DNA from: Actinoplanes aureus
Lineage (GTDB): Bacteria > Actinomycetota > Actinomycetes > Mycobacteriales > Micromonosporaceae
Length of the DNA: 64,000 nucleotides
Assembly: GCF_015704865.1 (NCBI RefSeq)
Contig: NZ_JADQTO010000001.1
Coordinates: 372,001 to 436,000, forward strand
Direction of reading: 5' to 3'
The position numbers and the translations under genes were made by a program. Below, one piece after another: positions 1 to 8,286 of this stretch. Each line of letters begins with the position of its first letter. Position 1 is the first letter of the stretch. Below the pieces are notes generated by a model. That model worked only from the letters and a program-made list of their open reading frames with translations, searched no databases and was not told where the DNA came from.

Positions 1-66
1 GCATTCGCCCAGGTCGGCGCCCCAGTGGAGGATCGTGGGTACGGCAGCGGGGCGGGGGGGCACCAC
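1..66 (-). CDS. start of a GH36-like alpha-galactosidase, partial at window edge
   Basis: Read on the minus strand from a GTG near position 66 or 63, this frame encodes a short stretch ending ILHWGADLGE at the window edge. That phrase is typical of the N-terminus of GH36 alpha-galactosidases, which usually begin with a short beta-strand segment followed by LHWGADLG. The gene would be the last one of the sugar operon, downstream of the binding protein, and its substrate (terminal alpha-galactosides) fits the adjacent beta-galactosidase. Only about 22 residues are visible, so the family call rests on one motif. The stretch before it is proline-rich and contains runs of 7-8 identical bases, so the exact start is uncertain. 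Confidence 0.4.
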   Translation of the reverse strand, partial: MVPPRPAAVPTILHWGADLGEC

Positions 67-1436
67 GCCGCAGGTGGGCGCGGCGCCGCGGGGGGGGCCG
101 GGGGCGCCGCGACCGGGATGGACTGGGACTTCATGTTCTCGATGGTCGAGGTCTGGGCGGCCTTGAGCGCGTCGACCAGGGTGCCGCTGCCGGAGACGGC
201 CTTCTTGAAGCCGTCGGAGGCGCTGGCGTAGGTGGAGGTCATCGTCGGGCCCCAGGTGAAGTCGGGCGCGACCTGGGTGGAGGCCTGCGCGAAGACATCG
301 TAGATCTTCTGGCCGCCGTAGAACTCGACTCCGTCGGAGAGCGCGGGCAGCGAGGCGCCGGCCTTGGTCGCCGGGTAGAGGTTGGCCTCCTTGTTGAGCA
401 GGGTCAGCGCCTCCTCGGAGGTGTTCAGCCAGAGCGCGAACTTCGCGGCCTCGTACGGGTGCTTCGAGCCCTTGAAGACCGCGGTGGACGAGCCGCCCCA
501 GTTACCGGCGACGGTGCCGCCCGAGGTCCACTGCGGCATCGGGGCGACCGCCCACTTGCCGGACGTGTCCGGCGCGCCGGACATGATCGAGTTGGCGCCC
601 CAGACCGCGGACACCCAGGTCCACGCCTTGCTGGTGTTGTACGCGTTGTCCCACTCGGTGGTCCACGGCGGCACCGTGGAGACCAGCTTCTTGTCGAGCA
701 GGCCCTGCCAGTAGTTCGCCACCTTGGTGGTGTTCTCGTCGGCCAGGTTCACCGACCACTTGCTGCCGTCGTTGCCGAACCAGCGGCCGCCGGCCTGCCA
801 GGCCAGACCCGCGAACTGGTTGATGTCGCTCTGCGAGAAGTTGGTGATGTAGCCGCCGGCCGTCTTCACCTTCTCGGCGGCCGCCGCGTACTCGTCCCAG
901 GTGGTGGGGACGGCGATGCCGTTCTTCTCGAACAGGTCCTTGCGGTAGAACAGCGCCATCGGGCCGGCGTCCTGCGGCACGCCGTAGATCGAGTTCTCCT
1001 CACCGAAGGTGACCTGGTTCCAGGTCCACTCGACGAACTGGTCCTTCGCCGCGGTCACCTCTTGGCAGCCCGCGAGGTTCAGCAGGCCGTCCTGCACCCG
1101 GAAGCTGGGCAGCGCGTCGTACTCGATGTGGCCCAGGTCCGGCGCGTTGCCAGCCTTCAGCTGGTTGAAGAAGTTCTGGTACGTGCCGCCGTTGCCGTTC
1201 GGGCCGGTCTGCACCTTGACCTGGATGTTCGGGTTCTTGTCGTTCCAGGCCTTGACCACGGTCTCGATGCCGGGGATCCAGGTGGTGTAGTTCAGCGTGA
1301 CCGGTCCGGAGGACGGCGCGCAGCCGGCCGCCGCGCCGGTCGTCGCTTCCTCACCGCCGTCGCCGCCGGACGAGCAGGCGGCCAGGGCCAGGGCCGAGGT
1401 CAGCACGAGGCTGAGCGAGCGTATCGGGAAACGCAT
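1..1436 (-). CDS. ABC sugar transporter solute-binding lipoprotein (3' end unresolved)
   Basis: Extracellular sugar-binding protein of an ABC importer (family 1 binding proteins). The N-terminus is a lipoprotein signal with the lipobox LALAAC (Cys21), followed by a Ser/Gly linker and a mature domain with typical features such as FYRKDLF and PPWTTEWDNAY. Start ATG 1436 is preferred over ATG 1442 because the AGAGG element is then about 6 bases upstream. The family length (about 440 residues) is reached near position 115, but no stop follows: the frame runs on through a Pro/Ala-rich stretch to the window edge, overlapping the probable GH36 start in another frame. Homopolymers at 54-60 and 90-97 make a base-count error or frameshift likely. 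It is followed upstream by two permeases, so it is the receptor of the same importer. Confidence 0.85.
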   Translation of the reverse strand, partial: MRFPIRSLSLVLTSALALAACSSGGDGGEEATTGAAAGCAPSSGPVTLNYTTWIPGIETVVKAWNDKNPNIQVKVQTGPNGNGGTYQNFFNQLKAGNAPDLGHIEYDALPSFRVQDGLLNLAGCQEVTAAKDQFVEWTWNQVTFGEENSIYGVPQDAGPMALFYRKDLFEKNGIAVPTTWDEYAAAAEKVKTAGGYITNFSQSDINQFAGLAWQAGGRWFGNDGSKWSVNLADENTTKVANYWQGLLDKKLVSTVPPWTTEWDNAYNTSKAWTWVSAVWGANSIMSGAPDTSGKWAVAPMPQWTSGGTVAGNWGGSSTAVFKGSKHPYEAAKFALWLNTSEEALTLLNKEANLYPATKAGASLPALSDGVEFYGGQKIYDVFAQASTQVAPDFTWGPTMTSTYASASDGFKKAVSGSGTLVDALKAAQTSTIENMKSQSIPVAAPPAPPAAPRPPAAWCPPAPLPYPRSSTGAPTWAN

Positions 1437-1452
1437 TTCCATCCTCTTTCTC

Positions 1453-2280
1453 TTATTTGACGGCGCCGGCGCCGAGGCCGTTGCGCCAGAAGCGTTGAAG
1501 CAGCAGGAACGCGATCACCAGCGGCACGATCGAGACGAGCGCGCCGACGAGCACCAACATGCGCAGCTCGGGAGCCTGGTTGACCTGGGTGTTCCAGGAG
1601 TAGAGGCCGAGCGTCACGGGGAAGAGCCGCTCCTCGCCGAGCATGATCAGCGGGAGCAGGAAGTTGTTCCAGACCGCGACGAAGTGGAACAGGAAGATGG
1701 TCACCAGGGCCGGGAACATCAGCTTGCTGGAGACCTGGAAGAACGTCCGGATCTCGCCTGAGCCGTCCAGGCGGGCCGCTTCGAGCAGCTCGTCCGGCAC
1801 GCTCGCGGTGGCGTAGATCCGGGCCAGGTAGACGCCGAACGGGTTGACCAGGCTGGGCAGGAAGACCGACCAGAAGGTGTTCGTCGCCTCGAACGAGCTG
1901 AAGATCAGGAACAGCGGGAGCGCGAGCGCGGTGGCCGGGACCAGCACGCCGCTGAGCACCACGTTGAAGATCGCTTCCCGGCCCGGGAAGCGGTACTTCG
2001 CCAGTGCGTAGCCGCACATGGCGGCGAGCAGGGTGCCGAGCAGGGCCGCACCGCCGGTGTAGGCCAGGCTGTTGGCCAGCCACCGGAGGAAAACCCCTTC
2101 GCGGTACGCGAAAAGCTCTCCCAAGTTGTCGAAGAGGGCGAAGTCGGCGAACCAGAGCGGCTCGGTGCTGGAGAACTGGCCGCGGGTCTTGGAGGCTCCG
2201 ACCAGCAGCCACCAGATCGGCACCAGGAAGTAGAGGGTGCCGGCCCCCATGATCAGCATGGGCAGGATGCGGTTCCTCAC
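1453..2280 (-). CDS. ABC sugar transporter permease, MalG type
   Basis: Inner-membrane permease subunit (about 275 residues) of a carbohydrate ABC importer. It has about six hydrophobic segments and the cytoplasmic EAA loop (LLEAARLDGSGEIRTFF), which contacts the ATPase. I chose GTG 2280, because it overlaps the stop of the preceding permease as GTGA, the usual translational coupling in such operons, and the sequence from there (VRNRILPMLIM) leads straight into the first membrane segment. The frame is open much further upstream, but that extension lies inside the neighbouring permease and is not protein-like. No ATPase gene is present in this operon; actinomycetes commonly use a shared MsiK-type ATPase for such systems, which is inference here. 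Confidence 0.9.
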   Translation of the reverse strand: MRNRILPMLIMGAGTLYFLVPIWWLLVGASKTRGQFSSTEPLWFADFALFDNLGELFAYREGVFLRWLANSLAYTGGAALLGTLLAAMCGYALAKYRFPGREAIFNVVLSGVLVPATALALPLFLIFSSFEATNTFWSVFLPSLVNPFGVYLARIYATASVPDELLEAARLDGSGEIRTFFQVSSKLMFPALVTIFLFHFVAVWNNFLLPLIMLGEERLFPVTLGLYSWNTQVNQAPELRMLVLVGALVSIVPLVIAFLLLQRFWRNGLGAGAVK

Positions 2281-3143
2281 TGCTCGCCTCCCCGCCGCTG
2301 GGTCATCTTGAGGAACGCGAAGGAGAGGGCGCACGTGGCGAGCGCCAGGACCACCGAGAACGCGGCGGCCAGGTTGAAGTTCGGGATGGACGAGGTGGAG
2401 TAGACGGTCAGGTTCGGCGTGTACGTGCTGGACACCGCCGAGCTGAAGGTCCGGAACACCTGCGGCTCGGCCAGCAGCTGGAGCGTGCCGATGATCGAGA
2501 AGACCGTGGTCAGCACGATCGCCGGCATCACCAGCGGGATCTTGATGGACCACGCGGTACGGAACTGCCCGGCACCGTCGATCCGCGCCGCCTCGTAGAC
2601 CTCGGTCGGTACGGCCAGCAGCGCCGAGTAGATGATCAGCATGTTGTAGCCGACGTAGACCCAGGTCACGACGTTCGCCATGGCCCAGAGCACCAGGTCG
2701 GCGGAGAGCAGGTCGACATTGCTGGTCACCGTGGTGAACGGGGACAGGTTCGGCGAGTAGAGGAAGCCCCACATGATCGCGGCGACCACACCGGGGACCG
2801 CGTACGGGACGAAGAACGCGAGCCGGAAGAAGCGCCGGCCCTTGACCAGTCCCGAGTCGAGCAGCAACGCCAGGACCAGCGCCAGGCCCAGCATGATCGG
2901 AACCTGGACCACGCCGAACAGCAGCACCCGGCCGATCGACTCCCAGAACGGGCCGTTCTCCAGCACCCGCTGGTACTGCTCCAGACCGCCGAAGACCTCG
3001 CGGGCCGGGCCGAACGTGCCGGTGCGCTCGACCTTGTACAGGGACTGCTTGATCGCGTACCCGATCGGGACCAGGTAGAAGGCCGTGAACAGCAGGCCGA
3101 ACGGCAGGATGAAGAAGAGCAGGGCCTTCACCGGTTTCCTCAT
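2277..3143 (-). CDS. ABC sugar transporter permease, MalF type
   Basis: Partner permease of 288 residues with an N-terminal hydrophobic segment (ALLFFILPFGLLFTAFYLVP) and the EAA loop VYEAARIDGAGQFRTAW. Together with the downstream permease it forms the membrane channel for sugar import. It overlaps the beta-galactosidase gene by 4 bases (ATGA at its start) and the second permease by 4 bases (GTGA at its end), so all four genes are one transcript. The context, between a GH42 enzyme and a sugar-binding lipoprotein, suggests that galactosides or galacto-oligosaccharides are carried. Confidence 0.92.
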   Translation of the reverse strand: MRKPVKALLFFILPFGLLFTAFYLVPIGYAIKQSLYKVERTGTFGPAREVFGGLEQYQRVLENGPFWESIGRVLLFGVVQVPIMLGLALVLALLLDSGLVKGRRFFRLAFFVPYAVPGVVAAIMWGFLYSPNLSPFTTVTSNVDLLSADLVLWAMANVVTWVYVGYNMLIIYSALLAVPTEVYEAARIDGAGQFRTAWSIKIPLVMPAIVLTTVFSIIGTLQLLAEPQVFRTFSSAVSSTYTPNLTVYSTSSIPNFNLAAAFSVVLALATCALSFAFLKMTQRRGGEQ

Positions 3144-5116
3144 GCCGGCCCCTCTTTCACGACGCCCACGCCGCCGGCCTCGACGCGGAGCACGCCTCGG
3201 ACCGGCTCGCCGGTGACCAGGTCGTGGCCGGTGGCGGCGATCTCGGCGGGCTCCGTCCCGTGGTTGATGACGAAGAGGTAGCCGCGGCCGTCGCCGGTGC
3301 GGCGTACCACTTCGACGGTCCGGTCGCCGGCGCCCCGGACCCCGGCGTCGCGGGTGGCGGTGTCCAGCACCTCGCGCAGGTCGAGCGCGGTTGCGACGTA
3401 CCAGGCCTGCCCTTCGCCGTACTCGTTGCGGGTGATCGCCGGGATGCCGGGCAGCGGCCCGTCGGTGTAGCTGGCGATCGTCTCCGCCGTCGTCGTGCGC
3501 AGGCGCTCGGTCCAGAGCGAACCCTTGGCGCCGTTGCTGAGCGTGACCTCGTGCCCGGGCAGCAGCGGGGCGAACTCCTCGGCCAGGACGCCGAGGACGT
3601 CCCGGAAGGCGCCCGGGTAACCGCCGAGCCGGATCCGGTCCCGCTCGTCGACGATCCCGGAGAAGAACGTGACGAGCAGGTGGCCGCCGGCGCTCACGTA
3701 CTCGGTGATCCGCTCGGCGGCCGGGTCACTGACCATGTACAGGCACGGCACGACGACGAGCCGGTACCCGCTGAGATCGGCGTCCGGGGAGACCACGTCG
3801 GCCGTCACGCCGAGTTCCCGCAGCGCCCGGTGCGCGGCGTGCACCTGGTCGAGGTAGCTCACCGACTGCGACGGCCGGGCCTCTCCCTCGGCCGACCACC
3901 ACGACTCCCAGCTGAAGAGCAGCGCGACGTCGGCCGTCACCCGTGTCCCGGCCACCTCCCCGATCCGGTCCAGGGTCTCGGAGAGCCGCAGCACCTCCCG
4001 CCAGGCGACGGTGTCCGTGCCGGCGTGCGGCAGCAGCGCCGAGTGGAACTTCTCGGCACCCTGCGCCGAGGCGCGCCACTGGAAGAAGCAGATCGAGTCG
4101 GCGCCGCGGGCCACGTGGGTGAGCGAGTTGCGGAGCATCTCGCCGGGCGCCTTGGTGAGGTTGTGCGGCTGCCAGTTGACCGCGCCGGCCGACTGCTCCA
4201 TGAGCATCCACGGCGCTCCCCCGGCCAGTCCGCGGGTCAGGTCGGCGGCGAAGGAGAGCTCGCCGACCGGGTCGCCCAGCCGGTGGTCCAGGTAGTGGTC
4301 GTTCGCCACCACGTCCATCTCCGGCGCCCAGGACCAGTAGTCCAGGTTGCGGATGTGCGCGGTGACCATGAAGTTCGTGGTGACCGGTGTTGTCGAATGG
4401 CGGCGCAGGATGGCGGCTTCGCCCCGGTAGTAGCTGAGCAACTCGTCCGAGCTGAACCGGTGGAAGTCGACGATCTGGGCCGGGTTGCGCAGCGAGAGCG
4501 CGAGCCGGGGCGGCTGGATCTCGGCCCAGTCGCCGTATCGCTGGCTCCAGAACGAGGTGCCCCACGCCTCGTTCAGCGTCTCGATCTTGCGGTAGCGGCT
4601 CTGCAGCCAGTCCCGGAACGCGTCGGCGCTGGCCTCGCAGTAGCAGAGCGCGTTGTGGCAGCCCAGCTCGTTGGAGACGTGCCAGAGCGCCACCGCCGGA
4701 TGGTTGCCGTAACGCTGGGCGACCCGGTCCACCAGTTCGTACGCCCGGTCCCGGAACACCGGGGAGCTGGGGCACCAGGCCTGCCGCCCACCCGGGAACC
4801 GGGTCGTGCCGTCGGCCGCGGCCGGGAGGATCTCGGGGTAGAGCGTGCTGAGCCAGGGCGGCGGTGACGAGGTTCCGGTTCCGAGGTTCACCCGGATGCC
4901 GTTCGCGTGCAGCAGCCCGACGACCTCGTCCAGGTCGTCGAAGTGGTACCGGCCAGGGCTCGGTTCCAGGTTCGACCAGCCGAAGATGTTGACGGCCACC
5001 AGGTCGACGCCGGCCCGGCGCATCAGCGCGACGTCCTCGCGCCACACGTCGGGCGACCACTGTTCCGGGTTGTAATCACAGCCGAGGCTGATTCCCGGAA
5101 GGGGGAAGGTGCTCAT
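3140..5116 (-). CDS. GH42 beta-galactosidase
   Basis: Cytoplasmic glycoside hydrolase family 42 enzyme of 658 residues that removes terminal beta-galactose from imported oligosaccharides. The N-terminal motif YNPEQW is characteristic. The acid/base glutamate is E150 in HVSNELG, and the nucleophile is probably E307 in WMLMEQS. Cys115, Cys153, Cys158 and Cys160 lie where GH42 enzymes bind a structural zinc. The C-terminal part fits the trimerisation and beta domains of the family. The start is ATG 5116, preceded by AGGAG four bases upstream; a start at 5149 would add eleven unlikely residues and run into the operator. It is the first gene of the sugar operon and is probably repressed by the divergent LacI protein. 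Confidence 0.93.
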   Translation of the reverse strand: MSTFPLPGISLGCDYNPEQWSPDVWREDVALMRRAGVDLVAVNIFGWSNLEPSPGRYHFDDLDEVVGLLHANGIRVNLGTGTSSPPPWLSTLYPEILPAAADGTTRFPGGRQAWCPSSPVFRDRAYELVDRVAQRYGNHPAVALWHVSNELGCHNALCYCEASADAFRDWLQSRYRKIETLNEAWGTSFWSQRYGDWAEIQPPRLALSLRNPAQIVDFHRFSSDELLSYYRGEAAILRRHSTTPVTTNFMVTAHIRNLDYWSWAPEMDVVANDHYLDHRLGDPVGELSFAADLTRGLAGGAPWMLMEQSAGAVNWQPHNLTKAPGEMLRNSLTHVARGADSICFFQWRASAQGAEKFHSALLPHAGTDTVAWREVLRLSETLDRIGEVAGTRVTADVALLFSWESWWSAEGEARPSQSVSYLDQVHAAHRALRELGVTADVVSPDADLSGYRLVVVPCLYMVSDPAAERITEYVSAGGHLLVTFFSGIVDERDRIRLGGYPGAFRDVLGVLAEEFAPLLPGHEVTLSNGAKGSLWTERLRTTTAETIASYTDGPLPGIPAITRNEYGEGQAWYVATALDLREVLDTATRDAGVRGAGDRTVEVVRRTGDGRGYLFVINHGTEPAEIAATGHDLVTGEPVRGVLRVEAGGVGVVKEGPA

Positions 5117-5136
5117 AAAACTCCTGGTCACAGGTC

Positions 5137-5150
5137 TGTGCACGTGCACA
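5137..5150. promoter_or_regulatory. LacI-type operator 1
   Basis: A perfect 14-bp palindrome, TGTGCACGTGCACA, lies 21 bases upstream of the beta-galactosidase start. It has the central CG typical of LacI-family operators. A second, nearly identical copy lies 47 bp away, centre to centre, which is 4.5 helical turns, so looping or binding on opposite faces is possible. That it is bound by the adjacent LacI protein is inference. Confidence 0.8.
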
Positions 5151-5183
5151 CATTTCCGAACTTTGTGACGCCGGTTACGAATG

Positions 5184-5197
5184 TGTGAACGTGCACA
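5184..5197. promoter_or_regulatory. LacI-type operator 2
   Basis: TGTGAACGTGCACA matches operator 1 at 13 of 14 positions and sits inside a longer imperfect palindrome (5182-5199). It lies about 52 bases upstream of the lacI start and 67 bases upstream of the beta-galactosidase start, so it could serve repression of both divergent genes. Confidence 0.75.
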
Positions 5198-5249
5198 CAG
5201 TAGGACTGGCCTGGCACTCGGTCAATAGCGGCGGCGTTACTGTGATCTC

Positions 5250-6263
5250 ATGTCCCGGCCTCACAGACGCGCCACCGTGCACGACATCGCGGCCGCCGCG
5301 GGCGTCTCCCGTGGCACCGTGAGCCGCGTGCTGAACGGCGGATACGTCTCCGCCGAGGCCCGCGCGGCGATCGAGGCCGCGATCACTGAAGTCGGGTACG
5401 TACCGAACAACGCGGCTCGCGCCCTGAAGATGCGCAGGTCACAGGCGGTCGCCTTCGTCGCGCTGGAGCCGCACTCGCTCTTCCTCGACGACCCCAACAT
5501 CGGCTCGATCATGCTCGGCGCCAACGCGGCGCTCTCCCTGGCCGACCACCAGATGGTCAGCCTCGTCGTCGAATCGGCCCGCGACACCGAACGGGTCGCC
5601 CGCTACCTCAGCGGCGGCTTCGTGGACGGCGCGATCGTGGTGTCGGCCCGTACCCGGGACCCGATCATCAAGGTCATCTCCGAACTGGCGCTGCCCGCCG
5701 CGTTCGTCGGGCACCCACCCGATCTGGACCAGAGCATTCCGTTCGTCGGGATAGACAACGCGGGCTCCGCCCAGGCGATCACCGCCCGCCTGCTCGCCGG
5801 CGGCCGCCGGCGAATCGGCATGATCGCGGCGGCGCTCGACCGCGACTCCGGCATCGACCGCCTGGCCGGCTTCAAGGCCGCATTGGGTACGGCGTACGAC
5901 GCGGAACTGGTCGCCGACGTGCCGCACTACGACTACGGGTCAGGCGTCAAAGGCATGCGGGCGCTGCTCGCCGCGGAGCCGGCCATCGACGGGGTCTTCG
6001 CCGCGTCGGACGCGATCGCGGCCGGTGCCCTGGAGGCACTCCGGGAAGCCGGGCGCAGCGTGCCCGGCGACGTGGGTGTGGTCGGCTTCGACGACAGCAC
6101 CTGGGCGGTGCGGTGCCAGCCGCAGCTCTCCACCGTGCACCAACCGGCGAAGCAGCTGGGGTCGTGCGCGGCGCAACTGGTGCTGCGGCAGTTGCGCGGC
6201 GAGGTGCTGGAGCCGGGCGGCCAGCTGCTGCCCACCCCGATCGTCTGGCGCGAGTCCGCCTGA
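5250..6263 (+). CDS. LacI-family transcriptional regulator
   Basis: A 337-residue repressor. The helix-turn-helix and hinge region are clear at residues 8-60 (TVHDIAAAAGVSRGTVSRVL, then the NNAARAL hinge). The rest is a periplasmic-binding-protein-like sugar-sensing domain, with the DDSTWA segment near the C-terminus as in other family members. It is divergent from the galactoside operon, and two matching palindromes lie between them. The likely role is to repress the operon, and itself, until a galactoside or a metabolite of it binds. ATG 5250 is the only sensible start, beginning directly before the HTH. Confidence 0.93.
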   Translation: MSRPHRRATVHDIAAAAGVSRGTVSRVLNGGYVSAEARAAIEAAITEVGYVPNNAARALKMRRSQAVAFVALEPHSLFLDDPNIGSIMLGANAALSLADHQMVSLVVESARDTERVARYLSGGFVDGAIVVSARTRDPIIKVISELALPAAFVGHPPDLDQSIPFVGIDNAGSAQAITARLLAGGRRRIGMIAAALDRDSGIDRLAGFKAALGTAYDAELVADVPHYDYGSGVKGMRALLAAEPAIDGVFAASDAIAAGALEALREAGRSVPGDVGVVGFDDSTWAVRCQPQLSTVHQPAKQLGSCAAQLVLRQLRGEVLEPGGQLLPTPIVWRESA

Positions 6264-6320
6264 GGTGCCTGCTTGCGGTGTGTGGCGCCGGTCGCGGTCG
6301 GCCGCTGGTTGCCGAGCCAG

Positions 6321-6379
6321 CCCACGCTCAATGCCGTCTCAACGGCCGCCAGACAGCACCCACGTTGGGCCGGACAAGA
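6321..6379 (+). repeat. 59-bp intergenic direct repeat, copy 1
   Basis: This 59-bp segment begins CCCACGCTCAA and ends CCGGACAAGA. It recurs at 8394-8452 in the same orientation with only three mismatches. It contains CTCAACGGCCGCCAGAC. A 10-bp motif, CCTGACTACG, follows this copy at 6381-6390, and its exact reverse complement precedes copy 2 at 8359-8368. Both copies lie in non-coding DNA, each just beyond the 3' end of a minus-strand gene. Confidence 0.85.
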
Positions 6380-6398
6380 TCCTGACTACGAAGGTTCT

Positions 6399-6773
6399 CT
6401 AGCCGCGGAAGCTGCGCAGGCGCTGGGCCAGGCTGGGCGGCGGGGGCGGCGGGACCGGGCGGCGCACGGCCGGCGGGGCGGAACGGCCGATCGGCTGGTC
6501 GTAGTCGGCGGCGGCGATCGCCTCGATGATCTGCTCCTCGCCGAAGTTCTCCGAGCCGGGGATCTGCGGGACGAAGCCGACCAGGACACCGTCGCGCATG
6601 ACCTGCGCCTCGAGACCGGCGGTGCCGTCGTTGTCCCAGACGGCCTCACGACCGTCGGCGAGCACCACCCGGATCCCGTACCGCGTGACGCCGGCGCGCG
6701 GGAGTTTCAGATGGGCGAACACGTTGCGCTCGCGCAGCTTCCCGACCACCCGGCGGGCTCGGTTCTCGTCCAT
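6399..6773 (-). CDS. hypothetical actinobacterial protein, 124 residues
   Basis: A small soluble protein of unknown function. Residues 1-90 look like a compact alpha/beta domain (REAVWDNDGTAGLEAQVM, with a conserved-looking GFVPQIPGSE loop). The tail is proline-rich with a run of eight consecutive prolines, then a basic end. I recognise no catalytic motif. It is transcribed alone, with ATG 6773 as the start. Codon use is typical for the genome, which supports a real gene. Its 3' end abuts copy 1 of the 59-bp repeat. Confidence 0.7.
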   Translation of the reverse strand: MDENRARRVVGKLRERNVFAHLKLPRAGVTRYGIRVVLADGREAVWDNDGTAGLEAQVMRDGVLVGFVPQIPGSENFGEEQIIEAIAAADYDQPIGRSAPPAVRRPVPPPPPPSLAQRLRSFRG

Positions 6774-6864
6774 GGCGCGACGGTAATCCGCTGGTCTGTA
6801 AACACGCTGAAGATCGGCTCAACGGCCGTTGAGAGATCGATCCGCTCGGCACACGTAACATGAC

Positions 6865-6916
6865 CCTTTGTGATAAGCCCAGGTCACATCGATGCATGTT
6901 ACTCCTTTGTAATAAG
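6865..6916. repeat. short direct repeat in an AT-richer upstream region
   Basis: CCTTTGTGATAAG (6865-6877) and CCTTTGTAATAAG (6904-6916) match at 12 of 13 positions, and each is preceded within ten bases by CATG. They lie 39 bp apart between two divergent genes. They could be binding sites or -10-like elements for the hydrolase gene downstream. The function is inference. Nearby, at 6818-6833, CTCAACGGCCGTTGAG is a perfect palindrome. Confidence 0.4.
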
Positions 6917-6964
6917 AAAGTCACCGGATTCCTTTTCTCAGGACCTTGACTTACTGTGCGGTAA

Positions 6965-6978
6965 CCGAAGCGCTTCGG
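6965..6978. promoter_or_regulatory. palindromic operator-like site before the SGNH hydrolase
   Basis: CCGAAGCGCTTCGG is a perfect 14-bp palindrome, 34 bases upstream of the hydrolase start. Its AGCGCT core resembles operators of actinobacterial LacI-family sugar regulators. A TTGACT at 6951-6956 could be the -35 box of a promoter that overlaps it. No regulator gene is adjacent, so the binding protein is unknown. Confidence 0.45.
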
Positions 6979-7012
6979 CCCCAGATCCCCACGCGGATAT
7001 CGGAGGCCATCG

Positions 7013-7795
7013 ATGAGAACGGCCCACGTCCTCGCCACTCTCGTCACCTCGTCCCTTCTGAGCCTCGCCCTCGCCGCCCCCGCCCAGGCCGCGAGCACCA
7101 TCGACTACGTCGCCCTCGGCGACTCCTACTCCAGCGGCGTCGGCGCGCCCGGCCAGTCCGGTTCGTGCATGCGCAGCAACACCAGCTATGCCGCCCAGTG
7201 GGCCAGCCGGAACGACCCGGCCTCGTTCCAGTTCCTGGCCTGCGGCGGTGCCGTCACCGACGACATCGTCAACACCCAGGCGCCCGCCATGCGCAGCGGC
7301 GCCGACCTGGTCAGCATCACCATCGGCGGCAACGACGCCGGCTTCGCGCCGACCGTCATCACCTGCCTGACCTCGACCGACTCGGCATGCGCCGCGAAGG
7401 TGAACGAGGGGAAGGCGTACGTCGCGAACACGCTGCCCGGGAAGCTGGACGCCGCGTACCAGGCGATCCGGGCAAAGGCTCCGGAGGCGCGGGTGGTCGT
7501 GCTGGGCTACCCGCTGCTCTTCGGCACCTCATCGCTGATCTGCGAGATGAGCATCGCCAAGCGCAGGTCCCTGAACAGCGGTGCCGAGGTTCTCGACGCG
7601 ATGATCAAGCAGCGCGCTGAGGCGGCCGGCTTCGTCTACTCGGACGTGCGTGACGAGTTCTCCGGGCATGGGGCGTGCACGTCACGGCCGTATATCAACG
7701 GGCTGACGATCATCCCGCCGCAGAACTCCTACCACCCGAACAGCAGCGGCTACACCAACGGCTATCTGCCGGCGTTCTCCGGCTCGGCCGCCTGA
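7013..7795 (+). CDS. secreted SGNH/GDSL-family lipase or esterase
   Basis: An exported hydrolase of 260 residues. A Sec signal peptide ends at APAQAA (about residue 26). The catalytic serine lies in the block I motif GDSYSSG, the oxyanion asparagine in GGNDAG, and the Asp-x-x-His pair of block V in YHPNSSGY. The several cysteines suggest disulphides, as in the Streptomyces secreted GDSL lipases it resembles. The start ATG 7013 has GGAGG nine bases upstream. The gene is monocistronic; the operator-like palindrome upstream hints at control by carbon supply. Confidence 0.92.
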   Translation: MRTAHVLATLVTSSLLSLALAAPAQAASTIDYVALGDSYSSGVGAPGQSGSCMRSNTSYAAQWASRNDPASFQFLACGGAVTDDIVNTQAPAMRSGADLVSITIGGNDAGFAPTVITCLTSTDSACAAKVNEGKAYVANTLPGKLDAAYQAIRAKAPEARVVVLGYPLLFGTSSLICEMSIAKRRSLNSGAEVLDAMIKQRAEAAGFVYSDVRDEFSGHGACTSRPYINGLTIIPPQNSYHPNSSGYTNGYLPAFSGSAA

Positions 7796-7815
7796 CCTCC
7801 ACCGGGTCCCGAATG

Positions 7816-7877
7816 GTCCGGCTGACGACCAGCGTTCCAGCCGCACGTCGCGGTTGGGCGGTGGGCGTCAGCCGGAC
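7816..7877. terminator. long-loop inverted repeat after the lipase gene
   Basis: GTCCGGCTGACG (7816-7827) and CGTCAGCCGGAC (7866-7877) are perfectly complementary over 12 bp with a 38-nt loop. The pair starts 20 bases after the lipase stop, so it could act as a terminator or stabilise the mRNA 3' end, although no T-run follows. Confidence 0.4.
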
Positions 7878-7998
7878 GACCCTGACGCTTGCGGCCCGCA
7901 GGTATCGCGCGACCCGGCCCCACCCCGGCCGGCAGGCGCAACCCGGCCGCACCGTGGCCGGACCGGGACGGCCGCCGGGGGCCGTCAGCATTCTTGCC

Positions 7999-8286
7999 AT
8001 GGCCCGAGTGAACACGCTGCTTTTCCTGATCGTCGTCGCGCTCAGCGTGGTGGCGTTGATCGACTGCCTGGCCACTGACCGGGCTCGGGTTCGCTCGTTC
8101 CCGCGAGGCGCCTGGGCGGTTCTCATCATGCTCTGCCCGATCGCTGGAGCGATCGCCTGGTTCCGCGGCGGCCGCATCACCTCGGCCACCGACATCCACG
8201 CGACGCCGGGACCGCGCGGACCCATTGGCCCGGATGACGACCCGGAGTTCGTCCGCCAGCTCGCCGAAGCGATCCGCAACCGCTGA
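7999..8286 (+). CDS. small PLDc_N-domain membrane protein
   Basis: A 95-residue membrane protein with two hydrophobic segments (residues about 5-22 and 36-52) separated by a short basic loop. The pattern, ending PIAGAIAWFRGGR, matches the PLDc_N domain (N-terminal part of phospholipase D/cardiolipin synthases), often found as a free-standing small protein next to unrelated genes. The tail contains a PGPRGPIGPDDD stretch and is probably cytoplasmic. ATG 7999 has no clear ribosome binding site, so a leaderless transcript is possible. The function is unknown. Confidence 0.75.
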   Translation: MARVNTLLFLIVVALSVVALIDCLATDRARVRSFPRGAWAVLIMLCPIAGAIAWFRGGRITSATDIHATPGPRGPIGPDDDPEFVRQLAEAIRNR

